From NCBI RefSeq assembly GCF_001514495.1, contig NZ_BCNM01000004.1, positions 62,001 to 126,000 on the forward strand: a DNA stretch of 64,000 nucleotides, read 5' to 3'. The notes beneath the pieces are model-generated. The model searched no databases and had not been told where the DNA came from. It saw only the letters and a program-made list of their open reading frames with translations. This DNA comes from Paenibacillus pabuli NBRC 13638 (GTDB lineage Bacteria > Bacillota > Bacilli > Paenibacillales > Paenibacillaceae). The position numbers and the translations under genes are program-made. This document shows positions 8,065 through 16,248 of the stretch, piece by piece. Positions within the stretch are counted from its first letter, which is position 1; every line of letters begins with the position of its first letter.

Positions 8065-10395
8065 ATGACAACCGCAATTCGAATATCAGTCAGGCCCTTG
8101 GTGGAATATGTGTACCGCAGTGGCAGCATACGTCCAGGATTTCGCACCAATGCATCGATGCAGGAGGGAACCCGGATACACCAGCGCGTACAGAAGGATT
8201 ACACAGAAGAGGATCTGAAAGAAGTGGTTCTCGAAGTGGAACTGCAGCATGGAGACTTGACTTACGTGGTGGAGGGGCGATGTGACGGTCTGATTCGTCT
8301 GGATGGCCAGCTGACGGTGGATGAGATCAAATCAACTGCGGGAAACTTGGACGATCTGGGCGATGGGGCCCCTGTACACTGGGCGCAGGCCATGATGTAT
8401 GCCTATATGTACGCGGTTCAGCATGATGAACCCCGGATGCAGGTGCAGCTGACGTATGTGCATACCGTGAGCAATGAAGAAAGGCGGTTTCGGCGGATGC
8501 TGGAACGGCAGGAGCTTGAACAGTTTGCAGCAGAGCTGGTCGCTGGCTACGCGCCATACGCAGAGATGATCGTAGCTTATGAAGAGAAGCGTGATATAAG
8601 CGTGCGAGAACTGCCGTTTCCTTTTCGCAAATACAGGGAGGGACAGCGCAAGCTGGCAGGTGCGGTATACAAGACGATCCGCGAAGGGCAGGGACTGATG
8701 GCGAAGGCACCAACGGGTATTGGCAAAACCATGTCCGTACTTTTTCCCACGGTCAAGGCCATTGGTGAAGGGGAAGCCAAAAGGTTATTCTATCTGACCG
8801 CGAGAACGACGACGCGAGTTGCCGCAGAAGAAGCTTTTGCTCGGATGCAGGCGGAAGGATTGAAGATGCATGTAATCAGTCTGACCGCGAAGGACAAGAT
8901 CTGTTTCAAGGAAGAAGAAGCTTGTGATACGGGACAGTGTGGCATGTGCGAAGGATATTATGACCGTATTAACGGGGCCGTGCTGGATATGCTGGAACAT
9001 GAGACGTTAATGACACGCCCGGTTATTGAACAGTACGCACGCAAGCATCGGGTATGCCCATTTGAATTTTCACTGGATGCTGCGTATGCAGCGGATGCAG
9101 TGATATGCGATTATAACTATATTTTCGATCCGCGTATCTCTCTCAAACGCATGCTGGAGGAGCAGAAGCGCAAGACGGTTTTACTGGTTGATGAGGCACA
9201 TAATCTGGTTGATCGGGGCCGAATGATGTTCTCGGCTGAGCTGGAGAAGGCGGTCTTTCTGGATGTCAAAAGGGAGTTCCAGACGCTGGACAACCGTGTG
9301 CCTACCGCCAAAGCCATCGCTGATCGTACGGGTGCCATCGACAAATACCTGATCACGCTTCGCAAGAACGGTGGAGATGAAGGGAAAATATTGCAGCAGG
9401 AAGCACCCGAGGAACTGATTGAACTGCTGGAGCCATTTGTGATGGTAGCTGAGCAATGCCTTGTTGAAGGTGGATCGGGAACTGCCGAGACGGATGAATT
9501 GCTGCTGGAGGCTTATTTTACCGCACAGAATTTCCTGCGCATTGCCAAGCTATACGATGAACGCTTTATTACCTATGCGGAATGTGTACGAAGTGAAGTG
9601 CGAGTGAAGCTGTTCTGTCTGGATCCATCTGTGCTGCTGCGTCAGACGGCCAAAGGGTTCCGCTCCACGATTCATTTCTCAGCGACGTTGTCACCTCTTG
9701 GTTATTACCGGGATATGCTAGGTGCGGAGGAGGAAGATTATACCCTGCGTATTCCTTCGCCTTTCCAGCGGGAGCAGTTGGATGTGAGGTTGCTGCCACT
9801 ATCGATTCGCTATCGGGATCGTGAACGTTCCAGACAGCCTATTGCCAGTATGCTGCGCCAGTTGGTTGTAGAGTGGCCCCATAGCAACCTGCTCGTCTTT
9901 TTCCCTTCCTATCCGTATATGCGGGAAGTACACCAGACCTATATGGAACAGCCGGGTGAGGCAGAGGTCGTGATGCAGGAACAGGGCATGAGTGAAGAGG
10001 AGCGGGAGGCATTTCTGAATGCGTTCCAGCCACAACCGGAGCGAACACGGTTGGTATTTGCCGTTATGGGCGGTGTATTCTCGGAAGGTGTGGATCTGCC
10101 AGGTGATCGTCTGAACGGCGTAGTAGTGGTCGGGGCCGGACTTCCCCAGATTGGTTTGGAGAACAACGTACTCCGTGATTATTATAGTCGGACAGGGCGC
10201 AACGGATTCAATTATGCCTATGTTTTCCCCGGCATGAACAAGGTGTTGCAGGCAGGTGGCAGGCTGATCCGTACAGAAGAGGATAAGGGCGTGCTGGTGC
10301 TTGTTGACGATCGATTCACCCAGGAACCTTATCGTTCATTGCTGCCTGAGGAATGGCAGGACTACACAAGAATACTTCCCAATAGTGATATATAG
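8065..10395 (+). CDS. PD-(D/E)XK nuclease fused to XPD/DinG-type Fe-S helicase
   Basis: 776 residues. Residues 1-180 look like a RecB/Cas4-type nuclease: H39 in GTRIH, D74 in EGRCDG and E87-x-K89 in VDEIKST form the catalytic set. No cysteines for a nuclease-side iron-sulfur cluster are seen. Residues about 195-770 form an XPD/DinG superfamily 2 helicase: Walker A APTGIGKT (K221), a four-cysteine cluster insertion (C280, C287, C292, C295), DEAH at 376-379, a HFSATLSP motif, and a C-terminal GRLIRTEEDKG block. It probably unwinds and cuts DNA in repair or defence; the partner and substrate are not shown by the sequence. It faces a short HTH regulator across a palindrome. Confidence 0.85.
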   Translation: MTTAIRISVRPLVEYVYRSGSIRPGFRTNASMQEGTRIHQRVQKDYTEEDLKEVVLEVELQHGDLTYVVEGRCDGLIRLDGQLTVDEIKSTAGNLDDLGDGAPVHWAQAMMYAYMYAVQHDEPRMQVQLTYVHTVSNEERRFRRMLERQELEQFAAELVAGYAPYAEMIVAYEEKRDISVRELPFPFRKYREGQRKLAGAVYKTIREGQGLMAKAPTGIGKTMSVLFPTVKAIGEGEAKRLFYLTARTTTRVAAEEAFARMQAEGLKMHVISLTAKDKICFKEEEACDTGQCGMCEGYYDRINGAVLDMLEHETLMTRPVIEQYARKHRVCPFEFSLDAAYAADAVICDYNYIFDPRISLKRMLEEQKRKTVLLVDEAHNLVDRGRMMFSAELEKAVFLDVKREFQTLDNRVPTAKAIADRTGAIDKYLITLRKNGGDEGKILQQEAPEELIELLEPFVMVAEQCLVEGGSGTAETDELLLEAYFTAQNFLRIAKLYDERFITYAECVRSEVRVKLFCLDPSVLLRQTAKGFRSTIHFSATLSPLGYYRDMLGAEEEDYTLRIPSPFQREQLDVRLLPLSIRYRDRERSRQPIASMLRQLVVEWPHSNLLVFFPSYPYMREVHQTYMEQPGEAEVVMQEQGMSEEEREAFLNAFQPQPERTRLVFAVMGGVFSEGVDLPGDRLNGVVVVGAGLPQIGLENNVLRDYYSRTGRNGFNYAYVFPGMNKVLQAGGRLIRTEEDKGVLVLVDDRFTQEPYRSLLPEEWQDYTRILPNSDI

Positions 10396-10595
10396 ACGAG
10401 CGCCTTCCATGTATCCATAAATATCCATAGACGGCTTTCCACCACAAGATATTCAGCTTTTTTGAGCTTTCTTTTCTCTGTATGATTGAAGGATAGGCCG
10501 AAAAGGGTATTACTTGGATAGCATACGAACGAACAAGGACGATACAAATCCGTACCGTGGTCCGCTTCGAAAGCAATCAAGGAGGTCGGTTGGGA

Positions 10596-12077
10596 ATGAA
10601 AAGAAATCATACGATGATGCAGTTTTTTGAATGGCACCTGGCCGCAGACGGAAACCACTGGAAGAGATTGGCCAAAATGGCACCAGAACTGAAAGCCAAA
10701 GGTATCGACTCGGTGTGGGTGCCACCGGTGACCAAAGCCATCTCTGCCGAGGATACCGGTTACGGCGTATATGACCTGTACGATCTGGGCGAATTTGACC
10801 AGAAGGGCAGTGTGCGCACCAAATACGGTACCAAACAGGAACTGGTCGATGCAATTGCCGAGTGCCAGAAGAATGGCGTTGCCGTCTATGTGGATCTGGT
10901 GATGAATCATAAGGCTGGTGCGGATGAGACCGAAGTCTTCAAGGTGATTGAGGTTGATCCCAATGATCGGTTGAAGGAAATCTCCAAACCGTTCGAGATT
11001 GAGGGTTGGACCAAATTCACATTTCCGGGGCGTGGGGATCAATACTCCTCATTCAAATGGAACGCCGAACATTTCAACGGCACCGACTTTGATGCCAAAG
11101 AAGAACGGAGCGGTGTGTTCCGCATTGCAGGGGAGAACAAGAACTGGAATCAGAATGTCGACGATGAGTTCGGCAACTATGATTATCTCATGTTCGCCAA
11201 TATTGATTACAATCACCCGGATGTCCGGAAGGAAATGCTTCAATGGGGAAAATGGCTCATCGATACGCTGCAATGCAGCGGTTTTCGACTGGATGCAATC
11301 AAGCATATTAACCACGAATTCATCAAAGAATTCGCGGCTGAGATGATCCGCAAACGCGGTCAGGATTTCTACATTGTGGGCGAGTTCTGGAACTCCAATC
11401 TCGAGGCATGCCGTGAATTTCTGGACACCGTAGACTATCAGATTGATCTGTTCGATGTGTCTTTGCATTACAAGCTGCATGAAGCTTCGCTGGCGGGCAG
11501 AGATTTTGATCTTTCGAAGATTTTCGATGATACGCTGGTGCAGACCCATCCTACCCATGCCGTAACATTCGTCGACAACCATGACTCCCAGCCGCATGAA
11601 GCGCTGGAATCCTGGGTTGCGGACTGGTTCAAGCCAAGTGCGTATGCATTGACGCTGCTGCGTCGTGATGGTTATCCTGTTATCTTTTATGGAGATTATT
11701 ACGGTATAGGTGGACCCGAACCTGTGGATGGAAAAAAAGAAATTCTGGACATTCTGTTGTCAGCTCGCCGTCATATAGCCTATGGGGAGCAGGAGGATTA
11801 CTTCGATCATCCGAATACCATTGGCTGGGTACGCCGCGGCTTGGAGGAAATCGAAGGCTCCGGATGTGCGGTTGTGATCTCGAACGGAGAAGATGGCGAG
11901 AAACGAATGTTTGTTGGCGAGCACCGTGCTGGAGAAGTCTGGACCGATCTGACGCACAGCTGTGAGGATGATATCACCATTGAGGAAGATGGGTGGGCCA
12001 CCTTCCATGTGTGCGGCGGAGGCGTGTCCGTATGGGCACTCCCGGATCAGGGTGAAGACTGTGCCGATGCCGAGTAA
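10596..12077 (+). CDS. amyA: Cytoplasmic alpha-amylase (GH13)
   Basis: 493 residues without signal peptide, close in length to the E. coli cytoplasmic amylase AmyA. GH13 regions are clear: DLVMNHKAGAD, the nucleophile D233 in GFRLDAIKH, the acid/base E263 in VGEFW and D330 in FVDNHDSQ. It hydrolyses alpha-1,4 links in intracellular malto-oligosaccharides or glycogen. ATG at 10596 has GGAGGT about nine bases upstream; a longer frame to 10557 would swallow that ribosome site. Monocistronic, followed by a strong stem-loop. The gene symbol rests on similarity of layout, so the exact subfamily is less certain than the GH13 assignment. Confidence 0.9.
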   Translation: MKRNHTMMQFFEWHLAADGNHWKRLAKMAPELKAKGIDSVWVPPVTKAISAEDTGYGVYDLYDLGEFDQKGSVRTKYGTKQELVDAIAECQKNGVAVYVDLVMNHKAGADETEVFKVIEVDPNDRLKEISKPFEIEGWTKFTFPGRGDQYSSFKWNAEHFNGTDFDAKEERSGVFRIAGENKNWNQNVDDEFGNYDYLMFANIDYNHPDVRKEMLQWGKWLIDTLQCSGFRLDAIKHINHEFIKEFAAEMIRKRGQDFYIVGEFWNSNLEACREFLDTVDYQIDLFDVSLHYKLHEASLAGRDFDLSKIFDDTLVQTHPTHAVTFVDNHDSQPHEALESWVADWFKPSAYALTLLRRDGYPVIFYGDYYGIGGPEPVDGKKEILDILLSARRHIAYGEQEDYFDHPNTIGWVRRGLEEIEGSGCAVVISNGEDGEKRMFVGEHRAGEVWTDLTHSCEDDITIEEDGWATFHVCGGGVSVWALPDQGEDCADAE

Positions 12078-12102
12078 TGATTTGAATATCGATATATATA
12101 TA

Positions 12103-12151
12103 CAAGTAACCACCTGTACTGGCGAGCAATTGCCGTGCAGGTGGTTACTTG
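12103..12151 (+). terminator. Long stem-loop after the amylase gene
   Basis: CAAGTAACCACCTG and CAGGTGGTTACTTG are a perfect 14-bp inverted repeat 26 bp after the amylase stop. No uridine run follows, so it may act as a 3'-end stabiliser or as a terminator of unusual type. Confidence 0.5.
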
Positions 12152-12266
12152 TGCTGGGCGAAAATGTATGGGCGTGGTATCCTTTTATTCAATAATAGAC
12201 CAAAGCAGGGTGATGGCTTTCGAAAGGGTATTGTGAGTATCATCGAGGAATACTGGGGGGAATCAG

Positions 12267-12881
12267 GTGAGTAAGTTACTAAGGAACGGGATGCACTTTA
12301 TTGTACTAGCGATTTTGTTGGGGGCTTGTAATGTGCTGCCCAATCCAGGGCCAAAGGGAGAACCTAGACGAACGGATGATTATACGCTGAATACCGAGCG
12401 AAGAGATTTGACCCAGCGTTTGCTGAAAAATTCGGCTTCCTTTCAGGAACGTTTGCCAGATGATTATAGCTTGACTGCTACGGTTAGAGTTCATCATGAA
12501 TCTGATACGGACCGAATTATATATGAGATTTCTGTTAAAGAGGCCCGGGTACCGATGGTCAATGTGATACAGTCTTTTACACTTGATCCATCCTTGATAA
12601 ATGGCATTAACGCCACAGAGCTCCTGAACTCCAATGTGGGAAATACCCATGAGATTACGCTGGGGCCTGGAAAAGAACCGTTGGGATTGAGTTTATTCAG
12701 AGATTATGTTTTGAAGCCAAAAGCGGAGATCCATAGTAATATCATTAATACTTATCAGGATATGTATATCAAAATCTCTTACGGACCATATGATCAGCGT
12801 ACGGAAGATTACGTTCATGTTAAAGCTGAACCAACTCCTGAAACGATTGAATATATGAAAACATGGAATGCAGATCAGTAG
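12267..12881 (+). CDS. Hypothetical lipoprotein
   Basis: 204 residues starting with GTG at 12267 after a GGGGGG ribosome site. The N-terminus has a hydrophobic stretch ending in ILLGAC, a good lipobox, so the mature protein should be anchored at Cys21 on the outer membrane face. The rest is soluble with mixed beta/alpha character and several charged segments (NTERRDLTQRLL, TVRVHHESDTDR). I do not recognise a family. It is monocistronic between the amylase and a convergent hydrolase gene, with a shared terminator. Confidence 0.7.
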   Translation: MSKLLRNGMHFIVLAILLGACNVLPNPGPKGEPRRTDDYTLNTERRDLTQRLLKNSASFQERLPDDYSLTATVRVHHESDTDRIIYEISVKEARVPMVNVIQSFTLDPSLINGINATELLNSNVGNTHEITLGPGKEPLGLSLFRDYVLKPKAEIHSNIINTYQDMYIKISYGPYDQRTEDYVHVKAEPTPETIEYMKTWNADQ

Positions 12882-12883
12882 AA

Positions 12884-12942
12884 AGGCAGCACCCGAAAAG
12901 CTCCTTAAAAGGGACCTGAAAGGATGCTGCCTCTTAATTTTG
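12884..12942. terminator. Bidirectional terminator between convergent genes
   Basis: AGGCAGCA and TGCTGCCT form the outer stem, with CTTTT-like internal pairing, followed by TCTTAATTTT on the plus side. It lies between the lipoprotein stop and the stop of the convergent MBL hydrolase gene. Confidence 0.6.
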
Positions 12943-12968
12943 GTGATACATATAGTTCGAGTTGCTTA

Positions 12969-13715
12969 CTACACTTCCAGTTCAAATGACTCCAGCGTGC
13001 CCACCATTCGTAAATCATGTTCTTGGTTGAACTGTGCCCGTTTGTCCGCATAGGCGTATTCATCATGATAATGCATGAGCACGGTTTTCTGTCTCACTTC
13101 GGCAGACAGTTGTTGCAGATCCTTCAATGAAGTATGGGATTTAATAACCAGATCATGCATATGACATTCATGGAAAATCAGCTGGACGTCCGCGGCATTC
13201 CGTTCCACCCGTTCCTGATCCAGTGTGCTGTCCGCACTATAGTAGAAGTAGGGCTTTGCAAGAAGACCATTGCTGACCATGCCCGGCACATGCTGTGTTC
13301 GAAAAGTCTCAAACGTCACGCCTCCCAACTCAAATGTGCCTCCATCCGGTAAAGGTACGATATCGTAATAGTCGCTCATCGTGCGCTCCCCGTCCGTGGT
13401 ATAACGCATCCCTGGGGATAAAATATTCCATAACGGATCAACCAGTTCTTCGTGGATAAACAGACGTGGCTTGCGATTGCCCACAATCTGTGAATAATAT
13501 CCGAGCATCTGTACTCCGTTAATATGATCTTCATGCAGATGGGTAATAAACACATTGTGAATATCCGTCATTGGAAAGCCGTATTCCTTTAATGCTTTTG
13601 CATTGGATTCCGGAAAATCAATCACCAGATGTGTGTCGCCGAATTCGGCCAGCATACTGTTGTGGTGCTGCTCCACACTGAACATGTCTCCTGTACCGAG
13701 AAATGTTATTTTCAT
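12969..13715 (-). CDS. Metallo-beta-lactamase-fold hydrolase
   Basis: 248 residues. The N-terminal MKITFLGTGD strand and the metal motif H59-x-H61-x-D63-H64 (THLHEDHING) identify the MBL superfamily, in the RNase Z/phosphodiesterase-like branch. Further metal ligands are expected in IFHECHMHD and in the final MHYHDEY. No signal peptide, so cytoplasmic. Substrate cannot be read; family members cut RNA, cyclic nucleotides or phosphonates. Monocistronic. Confidence 0.85.
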   Translation of the reverse strand: MKITFLGTGDMFSVEQHHNSMLAEFGDTHLVIDFPESNAKALKEYGFPMTDIHNVFITHLHEDHINGVQMLGYYSQIVGNRKPRLFIHEELVDPLWNILSPGMRYTTDGERTMSDYYDIVPLPDGGTFELGGVTFETFRTQHVPGMVSNGLLAKPYFYYSADSTLDQERVERNAADVQLIFHECHMHDLVIKSHTSLKDLQQLSAEVRQKTVLMHYHDEYAYADKRAQFNQEHDLRMVGTLESFELEV

Positions 13716-13809
13716 CTATTTCATCTCCTTATATCATCTTCAGATCAGCATCAATTAGATTAAAACCAGTATACCTCGTTCCAGGAAATATGCCTAAATC
13801 AACCTTTTG

Positions 13810-13823
13810 TGATAACGCTATCA
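13810..13823 (+). promoter_or_regulatory. cre-like palindrome upstream of uxaC
   Basis: TGATAACGCTATCA is a perfect palindrome and matches the TGWNANCGNTNWCA version of the CcpA cre consensus. It lies about 97 bp upstream of the uxaC start in a 204-bp intergenic region. Catabolite control of hexuronate use is well known in Bacillota; here it is inferred. Confidence 0.5.
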
Positions 13824-13919
13824 TTTTATATTGAACTTTGTGGGCAAACAGTGTAGCGTAAAGATTGGGAAGTGTACCCATATGAACGTAAACTCACCTA
13901 AAGGGAGCGTGCGAGGCGA

Positions 13920-15362
13920 ATGAAGTCTTTTCTGGATGAACAATTTTTGCTGCACAATGAAACGGCGATCAAGTTATATGAGGACTATGCAAAGGACATG
14001 CCGATTATGGACTATCACTGCCACCTCAGTCCACAGGAGATCTACGAGAATAAAGCCTTTGGCAATATTACGGAGGCCTGGTTATATGGTGATCACTACA
14101 AGTGGCGGCTGATGCGCGCAAACGGAATTGAGGAGCAGTACATTACGGGTGGAGAGGGCGTAACCGATTACGATCGTTTCCTGGCGTATGCTCGAACTGT
14201 ACCGATGATGATTGGTAACCCGCTGTACGCATGGTCCCACCTGGAATTACAGCGATATTTCGGTGTCTATGAAGTGTTGAATGAGAAGAGCGCCCCGGCC
14301 ATCTGGGAAAAGGTAAATGCAAAGCTGAACAGTGACGGTTTCGGTGCACGTGATCTCATTACCAAATCCAATGTTACCGTGGTATGCACAACCGATGATC
14401 CATGTGATTCCCTGGAATATCACCTGAAGATTCAGGAGATTGAAGGATTCGACACCGCTGTACTGCCTTCATTCCGCCCGGATAAAGGGCTGGAATTGAA
14501 CCGTGATACGTTCTCGGAATGGGTAGGCAAGCTGTCGCAGGCAGCCGGAACGGCGATTTCTGATTATGACTCATTCCTCTCCGCTCTGGAATCACGGGTA
14601 GAGTTCTTTCATTCCGTAGGAGGTCGGGTGTCTGACCATGCACTCGATTATGTACCTTACGGCATGGCCACACGTGAGGAAGCGGCAGCGATTTTTGCCA
14701 AAGCCATTGCGGGTGAGAAGGTCAGTCGTGAGGAAGAGGACAAGTACAAGACGGTTACCCTAACTTTCCTCGGCAAGCTGTATGCCGATCGGGGCTGGGT
14801 AATGCAGTTCCATATTAATGCGGCCCGCAACAATAATAGCCGGATGTTCGCCCAGCTTGGACCGGATACCGGTTATGATTCCGTAAATGATACGCCTCTT
14901 TCTTCCGCGGTGATTGGATTGCTGGATGCATTGGAGCAGGAGCAGGCATTGCCCAAAACGATCTTGTATTCCTTAAATCCTCGGGACAATGAAGTGCTCG
15001 CAGCGATTATTGGCAGTTTCCAGGGGGGCGGTATTCCAGGCAAAATTCAGCTGGGTGCAGCCTGGTGGTTCAACGATACGAAGGACGGCATGCTCGCTCA
15101 AATGAAAGCGCTAGCGAATGTAGGTCTAATCAGCCGTTTTGTCGGTATGCTAACCGATTCCCGCAGTTTCCTCTCCTATACAAGGCATGAGTATTTCAGA
15201 CGTCTGGTCTGCAATCTCATCGGTGAATGGGCCGAACAAGGCGAAGTACCGCATGATATGGAACTGCTTGGACAGATCGTCCAAGGTATCGCCTACAACA
15301 ATGCGAAGGAATATTTCCCGTTTGCTTCTGCGCTCAAAACTGTTTCTGCTTCGCAGGCCTGA
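13920..15362 (+). CDS. uxaC: Glucuronate (uronate) isomerase
   Basis: 480 residues, the usual length for UxaC. Motifs include DYHCHLSPQEI at about 31-41, holding the metal-binding HxH, LITKSNVTVVCTTDDP, MQFHINAARNNN and an internal SRSFLSYTRHEYFRR block. It converts glucuronate to fructuronate and galacturonate to tagaturonate in the cytoplasm, the first step of hexuronate catabolism. No uxaA, uxaB or uxuA neighbours are present, so the pathway must be completed elsewhere. A palindromic cre-like site lies upstream and a rho-independent terminator downstream. Confidence 0.95.
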   Translation: MKSFLDEQFLLHNETAIKLYEDYAKDMPIMDYHCHLSPQEIYENKAFGNITEAWLYGDHYKWRLMRANGIEEQYITGGEGVTDYDRFLAYARTVPMMIGNPLYAWSHLELQRYFGVYEVLNEKSAPAIWEKVNAKLNSDGFGARDLITKSNVTVVCTTDDPCDSLEYHLKIQEIEGFDTAVLPSFRPDKGLELNRDTFSEWVGKLSQAAGTAISDYDSFLSALESRVEFFHSVGGRVSDHALDYVPYGMATREEAAAIFAKAIAGEKVSREEEDKYKTVTLTFLGKLYADRGWVMQFHINAARNNNSRMFAQLGPDTGYDSVNDTPLSSAVIGLLDALEQEQALPKTILYSLNPRDNEVLAAIIGSFQGGGIPGKIQLGAAWWFNDTKDGMLAQMKALANVGLISRFVGMLTDSRSFLSYTRHEYFRRLVCNLIGEWAEQGEVPHDMELLGQIVQGIAYNNAKEYFPFASALKTVSASQA

Positions 15363-15404
15363 TTCGATTTCTGTTTCGTAGTTCTGATTAGCCTGATGAT
15401 GATA

Positions 15405-15438
15405 CCAAAACCGTGGCGTGATGCTGCGGTTTTTTTCT
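15405..15438 (+). terminator. Rho-independent terminator of uxaC
   Basis: AAAACCG and CGGTTTT pair around a GC-rich loop and are followed by TTTCTTT. Confidence 0.75.
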
Positions 15439-15568
15439 TTATAAGGAATAATAATATTATGATTGTGGATAAGATGTGTACAAATTTGTGGATAATTTTC
15501 TTTTGGTTGGTGTTGAGATCATGGGAATGGAGTTATGCTACAGGGCTTATTTTTATATTAATGCCCAT

Positions 15569-15610
15569 TTGACATTCATCTCTTGCGGCAATATAATTAG
15601 TATACCTAAT
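15569..15610 (+). promoter_or_regulatory. SigA promoter with overlapping MarR operator
   Basis: TTGACA at 15569-15574, a 17-bp spacer and TATAAT at 15592-15597 form a perfect housekeeping promoter. The inverted repeat ATTAG-TATAC-CTAAT (15596-15610) overlaps the -10 box and start site, an ideal repressor position for the MarR protein encoded 96 bp downstream. Confidence 0.75.
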
Positions 15611-15705
15611 TAATTGATTGGCTATTTAATTGGAAAGCTATTTAATAGATATCCTATGGTGTTGGATTTCTAAGGAATTATCACGAAGATAAGGGAGGGA
15701 CAATC

Positions 15706-16248
15706 ATGACTGGCATAGATCCGGTCGCCCAGAAACTTTTGTATTCCATCATGCAGTTTAACAAAGGCAAATGGAGGCAGCACAAACCTCATGGGCGCAA
15801 TCATAATGAAATTATGGTATTGGGGAGTTTACTCCACGGCATGCATCCTGGAGAACGGTTGAACTGGAAAGATAATCCGCCTGATTTCAATGACACCATC
15901 CACTCGAATCATCCAGGACTGAAAGTGTCGGAAATCAGTGCTTTGTTGCGCGTGAAATCCCCGACCATCACTCCTGTCATTCGAGGTCTTGAGGATGAGG
16001 GACTAGTCAAGCGAACCATGGACCCCGAGGATCGACGGGCGGTTCGCATCACCATTACCGACGCAGGCCGAGAGATTATTCGGGCTGCACATGAGGAGCG
16101 AATGCAGACATTCAACCAGCTCGTCGAGCATTTGGGAGAGGACGACAGTCTTCAATTAGCGGAGTTGTTGACCAAGGTGTATACCTTTTTTGATACATTG
16201 GTTTCCCAACAGACGGATACGTCCACACAAGGAGATGATAAGCCATGA
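15706..16248 (+). CDS. MarR-family transcriptional regulator
   Basis: 180 residues with a winged helix: SEISALLRVKSPTITPVIRGLEDEGLVKRTMDP, then DRRAVRITITDAG as the wing. First gene of a three-gene operon; its stop overlaps the start of the next gene (ATGA). Its promoter is a consensus SigA site overlapped by a palindrome, so it probably represses its own operon and is released by a drug or metabolite. The organisation matches the B. subtilis yfiA-yfiB-yfiC-type arrangement. Confidence 0.9.
   Translation: MTGIDPVAQKLLYSIMQFNKGKWRQHKPHGRNHNEIMVLGSLLHGMHPGERLNWKDNPPDFNDTIHSNHPGLKVSEISALLRVKSPTITPVIRGLEDEGLVKRTMDPEDRRAVRITITDAGREIIRAAHEERMQTFNQLVEHLGEDDSLQLAELLTKVYTFFDTLVSQQTDTSTQGDDKP

Larger units (their letters stand above)
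15363..15705. other. Intergenic region with terminator and MarR promoter
   Basis: 343 bp. The first part contains the uxaC terminator; the middle is AT-rich without a supported gene; the end holds a consensus SigA promoter, a palindromic operator and a direct repeat of GCTATTTAAT (15621-15630 and 15637-15646). Confidence 0.7.
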
